Of a stretch of DNA of 15,690 bases, positions 1 through 6,399 are shown piece by piece. Both the position numbers and the translations under genes were made by a program. Source of the stretch: CAYNND01 sp964528735 (GTDB lineage: Bacteria; Patescibacteriota; Minisyncoccia; Phycocordibacterales; UBA2100); assembly GCA_964528735.1 (NCBI GenBank), contig CAZGUV010000020.1, positions 1-15,690 of the forward strand. The letters are read 5' to 3'. A model generated the notes under the pieces. The model was not told where the DNA came from and searched no databases. It saw only the letters and a program-made list of their open reading frames with translations. The first letter of the stretch is position 1, and every line of letters begins with the position of its first letter.

Positions 1-178
1 GCGGGACCCGAGACAGCAGTCATGGGTGCGAGGCGGGCCTGCGACCGAGGTGAGCGACGGCGAGCCAAGAGTTGTAGGCGATTCCTGCGTGCACGAAGTT
101 CGTTACATGGTGCTTGAAAACTCTCTGAAGGTTTTACGGACATGCTCCAGCATGTCCTCACTCGAAAGGTCCTGAAAC
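1..178. other. Unresolved left edge, GC-rich, no gene recognised
   Basis: The first 80 bases are about 70% G+C by hand count, well above the roughly half-and-half composition of the rest of the window, and the composition falls back after that. On the plus strand a frame stays open from base 2 to a TGA at 173-175 (57 codons), so this could be the tail of an upstream gene. However, a minus-strand frame is also open across the same stretch, and neither translation resembles a family I know. It could equally be the 3' part of a structured RNA. I looked for RNase P, tmRNA and tRNA hallmarks and did not find them. No function is assigned. Confidence 0.3.
138..157. promoter_or_regulatory. Perfect 20-bp palindrome, possible operator upstream of the first HD gene
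   Basis: GGACATGCTCCAGCATGTCC is a perfect inverted repeat: two 9-base arms around CC. Its centre lies about 43 bases before the predicted transcription start at 191. The promoter there has a good -10 but no convincing -35, so the site sits where an activator could contact RNA polymerase. No T-run follows it, so it is not an intrinsic terminator. Binding by a regulator is inference. Confidence 0.45.
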
Positions 179-190
179 TACAATACAAAA
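179..190 (+). promoter_or_regulatory. -10 box of the HD-alr cluster, leaderless geometry
   Basis: TACAAT at 179-184 is followed by six bases and then the ATG at 191, which places the A of the start codon at +1. No Shine-Dalgarno sequence precedes the start. The -35 region (about 156-161) is poor and abuts the palindrome at 138-157. Confidence 0.6.
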
Positions 191-847
191 ATGAACGAAA
201 AAAACATCGCTTCAATATACTCCCACTACCACATCCCGCTGATTATTCAGCACCACCAGCTCCGTGTTGCTGCTGTTGCGAAGATGGTCGCAGACGCGCA
301 CCCAGGGAAGTGCGACAGTGATGTTGTGACACAAGTGGGGCTTCTCCATGACATGGGCAATATCATCAAGGTGCAATTCGATACATTTCCAGAAACATGG
401 GAGCCAGAAGGTGTTGAGTATTGGAAGCGAGTTCAAGCTGACCTTATTGCACGCTACGGAGCAAACGAGCACCATGCGACAGTCGCAATTGCAAAAGAAA
501 TTGGCGTGAGTGAAGCAGTGCTTCATTGTATCGACATGATTGATTTCTCTCATGTTGAGCACGTAGCTCATTCGGGAACTCTTGAAGAAAAAATCGGGAT
601 CTATGCAGATAATCGTGTCGGTCCGTTTGGTGTGTTCTCGCTCAATGACCGGCTTGCTGAAGCAAAGAGTCGGTACATGAAGAGAACCGACAGGCCATTT
701 GATAATGAGCGACATGAACTCATCATCACCCGTACACATGAGATTGAGCATGAACTTTTTAAGGGTAGCACTCTCGCACCAGAAGACATCACTGATGCAC
801 ATATCGCGCCTCTCCTCGAGAAGCTCTCGTGTTACACTTTTGCCTGA
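191..847 (+). CDS. HD-domain phosphohydrolase-like protein, first tandem copy
   Basis: This 218-residue soluble protein belongs to the metal-dependent HD superfamily. The expected ligands are visible in order: H22 (in HHQLRV), H53-D54 (in LLHDMGN), H94 or H95, and D140 (in YADNRVGP). Family members hydrolyse phosphate esters such as nucleotides, but the substrate here cannot be read from the sequence. The C-terminal 60 residues are helical and charged with no motif I recognise. The next gene is a paralogue that starts at the base after this stop codon, and alr follows, so the three probably form one unit. The start is fixed by the TACAAT box six bases upstream. The TGA stop shows that TGA is not recoded in this organism. 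Confidence 0.8.
   Translation: MNEKNIASIYSHYHIPLIIQHHQLRVAAVAKMVADAHPGKCDSDVVTQVGLLHDMGNIIKVQFDTFPETWEPEGVEYWKRVQADLIARYGANEHHATVAIAKEIGVSEAVLHCIDMIDFSHVEHVAHSGTLEEKIGIYADNRVGPFGVFSLNDRLAEAKSRYMKRTDRPFDNERHELIITRTHEIEHELFKGSTLAPEDITDAHIAPLLEKLSCYTFA
830..847 (+). promoter_or_regulatory. Internal extended -10 promoter for the second HD gene
   Basis: TGTTACACT (830-838) is an extended -10 (TGn plus TACACT) lying in the last codons of the first HD gene. Nine bases separate it from the ATG at 848, giving a predicted leader of about three bases. It matches the extended -10 of murD closely (TGATACACT). It may supplement read-through from the promoter at 179. Confidence 0.4.
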
Positions 848-1495
848 ATGGAAACTATAGGAGACATATATAAACGTTTCTCAATACCTCCTCAGCTCCA
901 ACTTCATCAGTTGCGAGTTGGTTCTGTGGGGAAGATAGTCTCAGACGCGCTCGGTGCCGATACTCATACAGTCGTTTCAGCGTGCCTCTTGCATGACATG
1001 GGCAACATCATCAAGTTTCGCCTCGACCGGTTTCCTGAATTCCTTGAGCCTGAAGGACTTGAGTACTGGAAGAAAGTTCAAGATGAGTACAAGAAGAAGT
1101 ATGGCACTGACGAGCATGTCGCGACGCTCATGATTTGCGATGAGCTCGGAGTGTCTGATGCCGTGCTTGCGTGCATACGCGCAGTAGGCATGACGAAAGC
1201 ACACCACAATCTTTCTGAAGGAACCCGCGAAGAGCAGATTACAAATTATGCAGATCTGCGAGTCGGTCCGCGAGGTATCATCTCTATTACGGAACGTATT
1301 GCAGATGGAAAAGCGCGATATGGGAACACACACGATGGCATCACGTTTACTGAGGTCGGATTTCGTGCGATTGCAAAGGAAATTGAGCGTCTTCAAGTTG
1401 CTCTAACTACGTCTACATTCAAGCCAGCGCTTATTTCAGAGCATCAGGTCGCTGGGCTCGCAGAGGAGCTAAAAACATTTATACTGCAGAGGTGA
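848..1495 (+). CDS. HD-domain phosphohydrolase-like protein, second tandem copy
   Basis: This 215-residue paralogue of the preceding protein aligns with it over the first 160 residues with roughly half the positions identical by eye, and diverges at the C-terminus. The HD ligands are conserved: H20 (LHQLRV), H49-D50 (LLHDMGN), H90 (DEHVAT) and D136 (YADLRVGP). The block LEPEGLEYWKKVQ is shared almost exactly with the first copy, so it is probably functional, perhaps shaping the substrate pocket. The gene begins directly after the upstream TGA, and its own TGA overlaps the GTG start of alr. Retention of all metal ligands in both copies suggests two active enzymes or a heteromer rather than a decaying duplicate. 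The substrate is unknown. Confidence 0.8.
   Translation: METIGDIYKRFSIPPQLQLHQLRVGSVGKIVSDALGADTHTVVSACLLHDMGNIIKFRLDRFPEFLEPEGLEYWKKVQDEYKKKYGTDEHVATLMICDELGVSDAVLACIRAVGMTKAHHNLSEGTREEQITNYADLRVGPRGIISITERIADGKARYGNTHDGITFTEVGFRAIAKEIERLQVALTTSTFKPALISEHQVAGLAEELKTFILQR
1480..1491 (+). promoter_or_regulatory. Internal leaderless promoter of alr
   Basis: TATACT at 1480-1485 lies inside the last codons of the second HD gene and ends exactly six bases before the GTG at 1492, making the G of GTG the predicted +1. This register supports GTG 1492 as the true start and suggests alr can be transcribed independently of the HD genes. Confidence 0.55.
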
Positions 1496-2577
1496 AGCAC
1501 GCACATTGCATACGCGTTTCAAAAAAGGCGCTTCTCCATAATGTCCGTCTCTATGAGCGTGTCACAAAACTGCCTATCGCTCCGGTCCTCAAGAGTAATG
1601 CCTATGGGCACGGGCTTCGTGAGGTAGCCTCAGTACTCAACATACAACGCATTCCTTTTTTTGTACTCAATTCAGTAGATGAGGTGCACACCGTTCGTCG
1701 CGCTGGTGTGCGCAAAGATGCACTGGTGATTGGCTATACACCACCTGCAGTGATGATGGGCTCGACTGACGCGCAGGTTATCTATACAGTGCACAGTCTC
1801 GCGAGTGCTCGCGCGCTCATGCGTACAAAGCGGCGCATTCGAGTACATATAAAATTGGACACTGGTATGTCACGCCAAGGAGTGTCACAAAGTGATTTTG
1901 AAGCAGTGCTCTCGCTTCTTATAAAAAATAGACGTATACACATAGAAGGTCTCTGCTCTCATTTTGCAGATGCTGATGGCAACTCGGTAGCGCTCACGAA
2001 AATGCAGATGACATGCTGGGAGCAGGGTGTGCGTACCTTTCAGAGATATGCACCGCGTGCGCCTTGGCTTCACATCAGTGCAACCTCTGGAAGCTATTAC
2101 GCTTCAGAGTGCACACAGACGGTTGCGCGTCTTGGTGTTGGGCTTTACGGATTTGATGTGTCGCACGGTCATTACACAGCGCAGCCGGCGCTCGAGCTCA
2201 CTTCAATACTCTGCAACATAAAAAAAATATCAAAAGGTACGCGTGTCGGGTATAACGGCACCTACACTGCAGATAGGACTATGACAATCGCGACAATACC
2301 ACTCGGTTATTTTGAAGGTATCGATAGACGACTGTCTAATAAAGGATGGGTATCAATCCGCGGGGTTGCGTGTCCTATCATCGGACGAGTGAGTATGAAC
2401 ATTACGACTGTTGATGTGAGTCGTATACCGCAGCCAAAAGAGGGAGAGCGGGTCTGTGTGATAGCGATGAGTCATACAGAAAAAAATTCAGTCCGAGCGA
2501 TTGCCGAGATGTGCAACACTATTGCGTACGAAGTCATTGTGCACCTGAATGAATCTATTCCTCGGACGATTGTGTAG
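1492..2577 (+). CDS. alr: Alanine racemase
   Basis: This enzyme interconverts L-Ala and D-Ala with pyridoxal phosphate in the cytoplasm and supplies D-Ala for the peptidoglycan stem peptide. The 361 residues match the usual length. The PLP-binding lysine is K34 in PVLKSNAYGHG. The N-terminal barrel continues through KLDTGMSRQG and ARLGVGLYG. The C-terminal domain carries the second catalytic residue, the tyrosine in GYNGTYTA, then IPLGYFEGIDRRLSN and GRVSMN. In many alanine racemases the last motif ends in Asp; here it is Asn. The GTG start overlaps the upstream TGA and has its own TATACT box. An intrinsic terminator follows the stop, closing the HD-HD-alr unit. Confidence 0.95.
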   Translation: MKHAHCIRVSKKALLHNVRLYERVTKLPIAPVLKSNAYGHGLREVASVLNIQRIPFFVLNSVDEVHTVRRAGVRKDALVIGYTPPAVMMGSTDAQVIYTVHSLASARALMRTKRRIRVHIKLDTGMSRQGVSQSDFEAVLSLLIKNRRIHIEGLCSHFADADGNSVALTKMQMTCWEQGVRTFQRYAPRAPWLHISATSGSYYASECTQTVARLGVGLYGFDVSHGHYTAQPALELTSILCNIKKISKGTRVGYNGTYTADRTMTIATIPLGYFEGIDRRLSNKGWVSIRGVACPIIGRVSMNITTVDVSRIPQPKEGERVCVIAMSHTEKNSVRAIAEMCNTIAYEVIVHLNESIPRTIV

Positions 2578-2589
2578 CATCCGTGCATG

Positions 2590-2620
2590 AAAAAAGACGG
2601 CACATCCGCCGTCTTTTTTT
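2590..2620 (+). terminator. Intrinsic terminator after alr
   Basis: GACGGC (2596-2601) pairs with GCCGTC (2608-2613) around a six-base loop, followed by seven T residues. An A-run (2590-2595) precedes the stem and can pair with the T-run. It starts 12 bases after the alr stop codon and could act in both directions. Confidence 0.9.
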
Positions 2621-2653
2621 CTTTACTTCCAATTTGATTTTGAAAACCTCCGG

Positions 2654-2699
2654 AGAATTCATCGTTGTTTTAAGAGGGTACGTTACCTCTATGAATTCT
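2654..2699. repeat. Nested inverted repeat
   Basis: AGAATTCAT (2654-2662) is the perfect complement of ATGAATTCT (2691-2699). Inside, AGAGGGTA (2673-2680) pairs with TACCTCT (2684-2690) with one bulged G and a three-base loop CGT. The inner hairpin directly abuts the right outer arm and leaves ten unpaired bases on the left. There is no T-run, so it is not a simple terminator. Confidence 0.6.
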
Positions 2700-2808
2700 G
2701 AGCGAGGAATGGATGTGTTCCTGCTATGCCGAATAATTTTTTGTCATTCTCCTCTTTGGTGAGGGATAGTCCCAAGCGTTGACAATGGCATTTGTTGTAA
2801 TTATTGGA

Positions 2809-2838
2809 TTTAAGGTCAATTATTTACGTGCGAGACCA
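2809..2838. repeat. Imperfect direct repeat, copy 1
   Basis: This begins TTTAAGGTCAATTATTTACG and ends GACCA. It matches copy 2 at 26 of 30 positions, offset by 68 bp. That offset is not a multiple of three, which argues against a protein-level repeat. Confidence 0.65.
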
Positions 2839-2876
2839 ACGCAGCCAACAATAAGAACAAGTCGCGTGGAAGTGAG

Positions 2877-2906
2877 TTTAAGGTCGATTGTTTACGTGCC
2901 TGACCA
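2877..2906. repeat. Imperfect direct repeat, copy 2
   Basis: This begins TTTAAGGTCGATTGTTTACG and ends GACCA. It differs from copy 1 at four positions, two of them adjacent near the 3' end. It lies about 205 bp upstream of the next gene. Confidence 0.65.
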
Positions 2907-3076
2907 CGGCAGTCACATTCCAGCTGACATATGCCCCAAAGTACAGGACGTGATATTGGCATCTCAATTAAATGAAGATGTCGGTACGCCTCTACCTAGG
3001 ACTATGACTACTGTACACCTCTGTTTTGAGGTTGTCACGTTGCTTCGTGGATGCGCTGTGTGGACAACGTCTCCTG

Positions 3077-3112
3077 TTGCGGTAAGTCAGGGGAGGAGTA
3101 TCATATATTTTC
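3077..3112 (+). promoter_or_regulatory. Probable promoter of the three-helix membrane protein gene
   Basis: TTGCGG (3077-3082) and TATCAT (3099-3104) are 16 bases apart, and the -10 ends eight bases before the ATG at 3113, giving at most a two-base leader. The GGGAGGAG at 3091-3098 is too far from the ATG to be a normal ribosome binding site. Confidence 0.45.
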
Positions 3113-3592
3113 ATGGGAAATACCGTACAAGACACACTCGCAGCAGCACAACACCAATTCGTTGCATGGTGCTTGCCTGGAGAGGCGACTGAAGTAATTG
3201 CTCAGGCAACTCAGACGTTCAATATATTTAGCCAGTATGTCATCGCGCTCTTGACCATCGTCATGCTTGTCGTGACTTGTGTGACACTCTACACAACGCT
3301 ACTTTCATTCAAGTATAAAGAAACAACAAAGCATGATTGGCTGGTGTTAGTGAGTGCGCTCGGCGTAACATTGACGATGGTGTACTTCTGGGACTTTATG
3401 CGCGCACTGCATTCAGTGCTTGCACCTTCGCCATCAGTACTCTTTGTGCTTTTGTGGGGTGTACTTATTGGAAACTGTATTTTTGTTGGCTGGCATCTTG
3501 CACAATCAGTCTCAAAACTTCTTTCATTGGCGCGACGACACGGGCGTATGGTACTTCACCGCATTGGTGAGTGGAGGCGCACAACAAAATAA
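3113..3592 (+). CDS. Small membrane protein, three predicted helices, unknown function
   Basis: The gene encodes 159 residues. The first 35 are amphipathic or soluble, followed by three hydrophobic segments at about 38-62, 75-94 and 105-131, and a basic C-terminal tail of about 25 residues rich in Arg and Lys that probably faces the cytoplasm. I see no catalytic motif, cysteine pair or known signature. The gene stands alone after the repeat-bearing stretch, and its stop codon lies only nine bases from the end of the convergent HTTM gene. A TATCAT box close to the start supports ATG 3113. It is probably a real gene, given its length, clean membrane pattern and promoter. The function is unknown. 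Confidence 0.7.
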   Translation: MGNTVQDTLAAAQHQFVAWCLPGEATEVIAQATQTFNIFSQYVIALLTIVMLVVTCVTLYTTLLSFKYKETTKHDWLVLVSALGVTLTMVYFWDFMRALHSVLAPSPSVLFVLLWGVLIGNCIFVGWHLAQSVSKLLSLARRHGRMVLHRIGEWRRTTK

Positions 3593-3602
3593 TTTTTTGC
3601 GC
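3577..3602. terminator. Weak shared hairpin at convergent gene ends
   Basis: GCGCA (3577-3581) pairs with TGCGC (3598-3602), with an inner AAAA (3586-3589) and TTTT (3593-3596) around TAA. The structure spans the stop codon of the rightward gene and reaches that of the leftward gene. It could slow transcription in both directions, but no T-run follows the stem on either strand. Confidence 0.25.
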
Positions 3603-5035
3603 TACATACAGCGGACCGTATAAAACATGAGAGGCTCAGCGCGTGGCTGGACCATCCCAGGGAGTGAGATACTTTCACTCATGTAGATGAGGCTGAGTGC
3701 TTTCACGCGATCATACGGATGCGATGTATTCCATCGCTTACACATATAGCGAAGGGCTGGTTCTTTGTACATGTCGTGTGAAAAATCAATCTCGCGGAGG
3801 AATCGCCATTGGTGTGAATTGAGTGACAGTTCGGGGATGCGTGCTGGTCGTGAAAAATCTACCGGGGCACCATCGCGGAGTAAATCGATAACTTCTTTGT
3901 TTTCTTTTTCTCCGGCAAGAATATTCCATCCACGTACATCAAGAGGAGGTGCAAATATGTTCCAGAACTCATCAATGCGAAGTACTTGTGCGGGGATGAG
4001 TAGTGGTTGTGGAAGTGACACAAAAGCACTCATGCGTGGCGTACCCGATACTTGGTACACAAAGATATATATAATATATGGAATTGCGCACGCGTACGTA
4101 ATGAGGTGGAGTATATTTTTTCGTGAAAATTCAGTGCGGGGAATATGCGCGCGGGGTATTCGCGCGAAGACGACAGAAGGGATAAACGCACAAAGCACCG
4201 CGATACTCATCAAGCTAAAGTGACCAACCCTGAGGGAGAGACCCAGTCCAATATGCATCAATACAAGCAGCGTGACGACCGTCATGCGTACCTGCAGTGT
4301 TTTCCAAGGGAAAAATATAAGTAGTGGGGTACAGACCTGCAAGTAGGTGATGAAGTGCGCAAGCCATACCAAAAATGTGGGGTATTGGACGAGAATTGTA
4401 CCCAGCAATTTTGGGTAGTAATGCCCTGACAATGCATAGTAGATTGCATTACCCGTTTCCCACTCATGTCCAGTCTTAAATTGTGATGCGAAAAAGTAAA
4501 ATAATGCTATCTGTATAAGGAGCGCCATGGTCCATCCGTTGTGTATCTGCGCAGGACCTTCATACCTTTTGAGGTACGCATCGACAGACCACACAGCGCC
4601 AGTCGGGAGAAAGAGTAGTGTAAACAAAACGACGCGCCCCCACACATCACCTCCTTGGGTGATGAGGGGATTTGCGTGGTGAAGAGATATCATGAGAAAC
4701 CAGAATACAAACTGTGTGTACCGAGTCTTGTACCCAACCACATACGCAACTCCAATCGCAATATGCATGCAAAATACGATATATATCCATCCTGGAGCAC
4801 CACCAAAAAAAGTGTGTACTGACCATGCGAGATTGCCATTCCAGAACGTAGAGGTCAGGTAGGTGGGGAACATGCTCCAATTCCCATAATGCTCGGGGAT
4901 TGTGGTGAAGCGCAAAAGGAGGTCGTAGAGAAAGAGGGTCCCTATGGTGATGCGCATGAGGGCAAGTGCACGAACATCAATAGAAAAGAACTGTGTAGAA
5001 AATGCTGACAGCTTCGCATGAATAGCGCGTGACAT
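3602..5035 (-). CDS. HTTM-domain integral membrane protein
   Basis: This 477-residue protein resembles the HTTM family, the fold shared with vitamin K-dependent gamma-carboxylase and SdpB-type proteins. The N-terminal two-thirds holds multiple hydrophobic helices and family-like features: DVRALALMRITIG near residues 20-32 and HHANPLITQGGDVWGR at 119-134. The C-terminal part from about 335 is soluble, with a block LRIDEFWNIFAP typical of bacterial members and a tryptophan- and charge-rich end. Bacterial members are mostly uncharacterised, so neither carboxylase nor toxin-immunity function should be assumed. The gene reads leftward, converges with the small membrane protein gene and is divergent from murD. 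An extended -10 five bases upstream supports the ATG at 5035. Confidence 0.75.
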   Translation of the reverse strand: MSRAIHAKLSAFSTQFFSIDVRALALMRITIGTLFLYDLLLRFTTIPEHYGNWSMFPTYLTSTFWNGNLAWSVHTFFGGAPGWIYIVFCMHIAIGVAYVVGYKTRYTQFVFWFLMISLHHANPLITQGGDVWGRVVLFTLLFLPTGAVWSVDAYLKRYEGPAQIHNGWTMALLIQIALFYFFASQFKTGHEWETGNAIYYALSGHYYPKLLGTILVQYPTFLVWLAHFITYLQVCTPLLIFFPWKTLQVRMTVVTLLVLMHIGLGLSLRVGHFSLMSIAVLCAFIPSVVFARIPRAHIPRTEFSRKNILHLITYACAIPYIIYIFVYQVSGTPRMSAFVSLPQPLLIPAQVLRIDEFWNIFAPPLDVRGWNILAGEKENKEVIDLLRDGAPVDFSRPARIPELSLNSHQWRFLREIDFSHDMYKEPALRYMCKRWNTSHPYDRVKALSLIYMSESISLPGMVQPRAEPLMFYTVRCM

Positions 5036-5049
5036 ACCGCATCATACCA
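5036..5049 (-). promoter_or_regulatory. Extended -10 of the HTTM gene
   Basis: On the minus strand TGGTATGAT (hexamer at 5041-5046) lies five bases before the ATG, so the start codon falls within one base of +1. No recognisable -35 was seen; the TGn extension may compensate. It lies 21 bases from the murD -10 on the opposite strand. Confidence 0.5.
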
Positions 5050-5064
5050 AGCCCAATAGCCCTG

Positions 5065-5079
5065 TGATACACTGTCGCA
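5065..5079 (+). promoter_or_regulatory. Extended -10 of murD
   Basis: TGATACACT (hexamer at 5068-5073) is followed by exactly six bases and the ATG at 5080, predicting a leaderless transcript for murD-murC-pgeF. No Shine-Dalgarno sequence is present. Confidence 0.55.
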
Positions 5080-6399
5080 ATGGTAGATGTGCACGAACAA
5101 TTCAAGGGCAAGAAAATTACACTCATGGGTTTAGGTGTGCTCGGGAGGTCAGTCGGAGATGCGGTATATCTTGCAGAGTGCGGGGCAGAAGTGACGGTGA
5201 CTGACATGAAATCAGAACAACAGCTCCACGAGTCACTCCAGAAACTTAAAGCATACCCAAATGTTCGATATGCACTTGGTGGGCACAACACTGAAGACTT
5301 TATTCGCGCGGACATGATTATCAAAGCAGCGGGAGTTCCGCTCAATTCTCCTTACATTGATGCAGCGATAGAGGCGGGCGTGAAAATTTATATGTCGACT
5401 GCGCTTGCAGCGCGCGAGGCACAAAAGGCAGGGGCGATTGTGGTTGGAGTCACCGGAACACGTGGCAAGAGTACGACAACGCACATGATTTACCATGTGC
5501 TCCATCAAATGGGCAAACGCGCACACCTTGGTGGAAATGTGCGAGGTATTTCGACGCTCGCGTTACTTCCTCATATACAAAATGGCGACGTGCTCGTTCT
5601 TGAGCTCGACTCGTGGCAGCTGCAAGGTTTTGGAGATTTACGCATGAGCCCTGACATTGCGGTGTTCACCAACTTGATGCTCGATCACCAAAACTACTAT
5701 CCGACCATGGAAGAGTATTTTGAAGATAAGGCGTGCATCTTCCGTTTTCAAAAAGAAGGAAATGTGCTCATTGCAGGCAAGGATATTGTAAAAAAAATTA
5801 CTGCGTCACATCCTCCAATTCTCCCGGTCGTTCCTCACCCACTCCCAGACGAACTCCGTCTTTCGGTTATTGGCGAGCACAATAGAGAAAATGCATCGCT
5901 CGCGCGTTCTGCACTTCACGCGCTCCATATTTCATACGAGAAAATCGACGAGCACCTCAGCACCTTCGACGCTGTCGATGGACGATTGCAGTATCTAGAG
6001 GAAAAGCGTGGTGTGAAAATATACAATGACAACAACGCAACCACACCTGAGGCAACAATGGCTGCGCTCAAGGCACTCCATGCACACATGGGACGCATCA
6101 TTCTTATCGCTGGTGGTTCAGATAAAGGACTCCCATTTCATGAACTCACCGAAATGATACTCACGTATTGTAAGGCAGTGGTGCTGCTCCATGGAACTGG
6201 TACTGATCACATGAAGAAAGCACTGACCGATGCTCCAGTTGCGGACTCTCTTGAAGACGGTGTAAATCTTGCGTTCCAGAAAGCTGAACGGGGAGACATC
6301 ATACTTTTTTCTCCTGCGTGCGCATCGTTTGGAATGTTTAGTAATGAGTACGAGCGAAATGACCAGTTCATAAAACTTATCAATGCACGACCAAACTAG
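5080..6399 (+). CDS. murD: UDP-N-acetylmuramoyl-L-alanine--D-glutamate ligase
   Basis: This cytoplasmic ATP-dependent ligase adds D-Glu to UDP-MurNAc-L-Ala. At 439 residues it has the usual length. An N-terminal nucleotide-binding-like domain (LMGLGVLGRSV, about 15-25) is followed by the P-loop GTRGKSTTT at 126-134, then ELDSWQL, TNLMLDHQNYY with the conserved His, and EDKACIF with the lysine expected to be carbamylated. The C-terminal domain carries YNDNNATT, AGGSDKG and FSPACASFGMF, the last being a strong MurD hallmark. Two motifs differ from what I recall for classical MurD: Arg replaces Asn in the P-loop, and NNAT replaces SKAT. The gene heads the murD-murC-pgeF operon and overlaps murC by 17 bases. 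Confidence 0.93.
   Translation: MVDVHEQFKGKKITLMGLGVLGRSVGDAVYLAECGAEVTVTDMKSEQQLHESLQKLKAYPNVRYALGGHNTEDFIRADMIIKAAGVPLNSPYIDAAIEAGVKIYMSTALAAREAQKAGAIVVGVTGTRGKSTTTHMIYHVLHQMGKRAHLGGNVRGISTLALLPHIQNGDVLVLELDSWQLQGFGDLRMSPDIAVFTNLMLDHQNYYPTMEEYFEDKACIFRFQKEGNVLIAGKDIVKKITASHPPILPVVPHPLPDELRLSVIGEHNRENASLARSALHALHISYEKIDEHLSTFDAVDGRLQYLEEKRGVKIYNDNNATTPEATMAALKALHAHMGRIILIAGGSDKGLPFHELTEMILTYCKAVVLLHGTGTDHMKKALTDAPVADSLEDGVNLAFQKAERGDIILFSPACASFGMFSNEYERNDQFIKLINARPN

Larger units (their letters stand above)
2621..3098. other. Long gene-free stretch with repeats
   Basis: This is the longest non-coding interval in the window. It holds a nested inverted repeat (2654-2699), two competing small hairpins (2751-2764 and 2763-2773), a pair of imperfect 30-bp direct repeats (2809-2838 and 2877-2906), and a weak inverted repeat with arms GTTGTC at 3031-3036 and GACAAC at 3063-3068. 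A frame open from a TTG at 2779 to 3192 is probably not a gene: it runs 80 bases into the next one, its translation resembles nothing I know, and the two direct repeats fall in different reading frames within it. The stretch may be a regulatory region, a small RNA gene or the remains of a mobile or decayed sequence. Confidence 0.5.

Noticed and set aside
2779..2807. TTGACA resembling a perfect -35
   Set aside because: At 16-18 bases downstream there is only TATTGG or similar, a poor -10, and no credible gene starts just after it.
2779..3192. Open frame of 137 codons from a TTG start
   Set aside because: No recognisable family; it overlaps the better-supported gene at 3113 by 80 bases; the internal direct repeats lie in different frames; the start codon has no good promoter or ribosome site.
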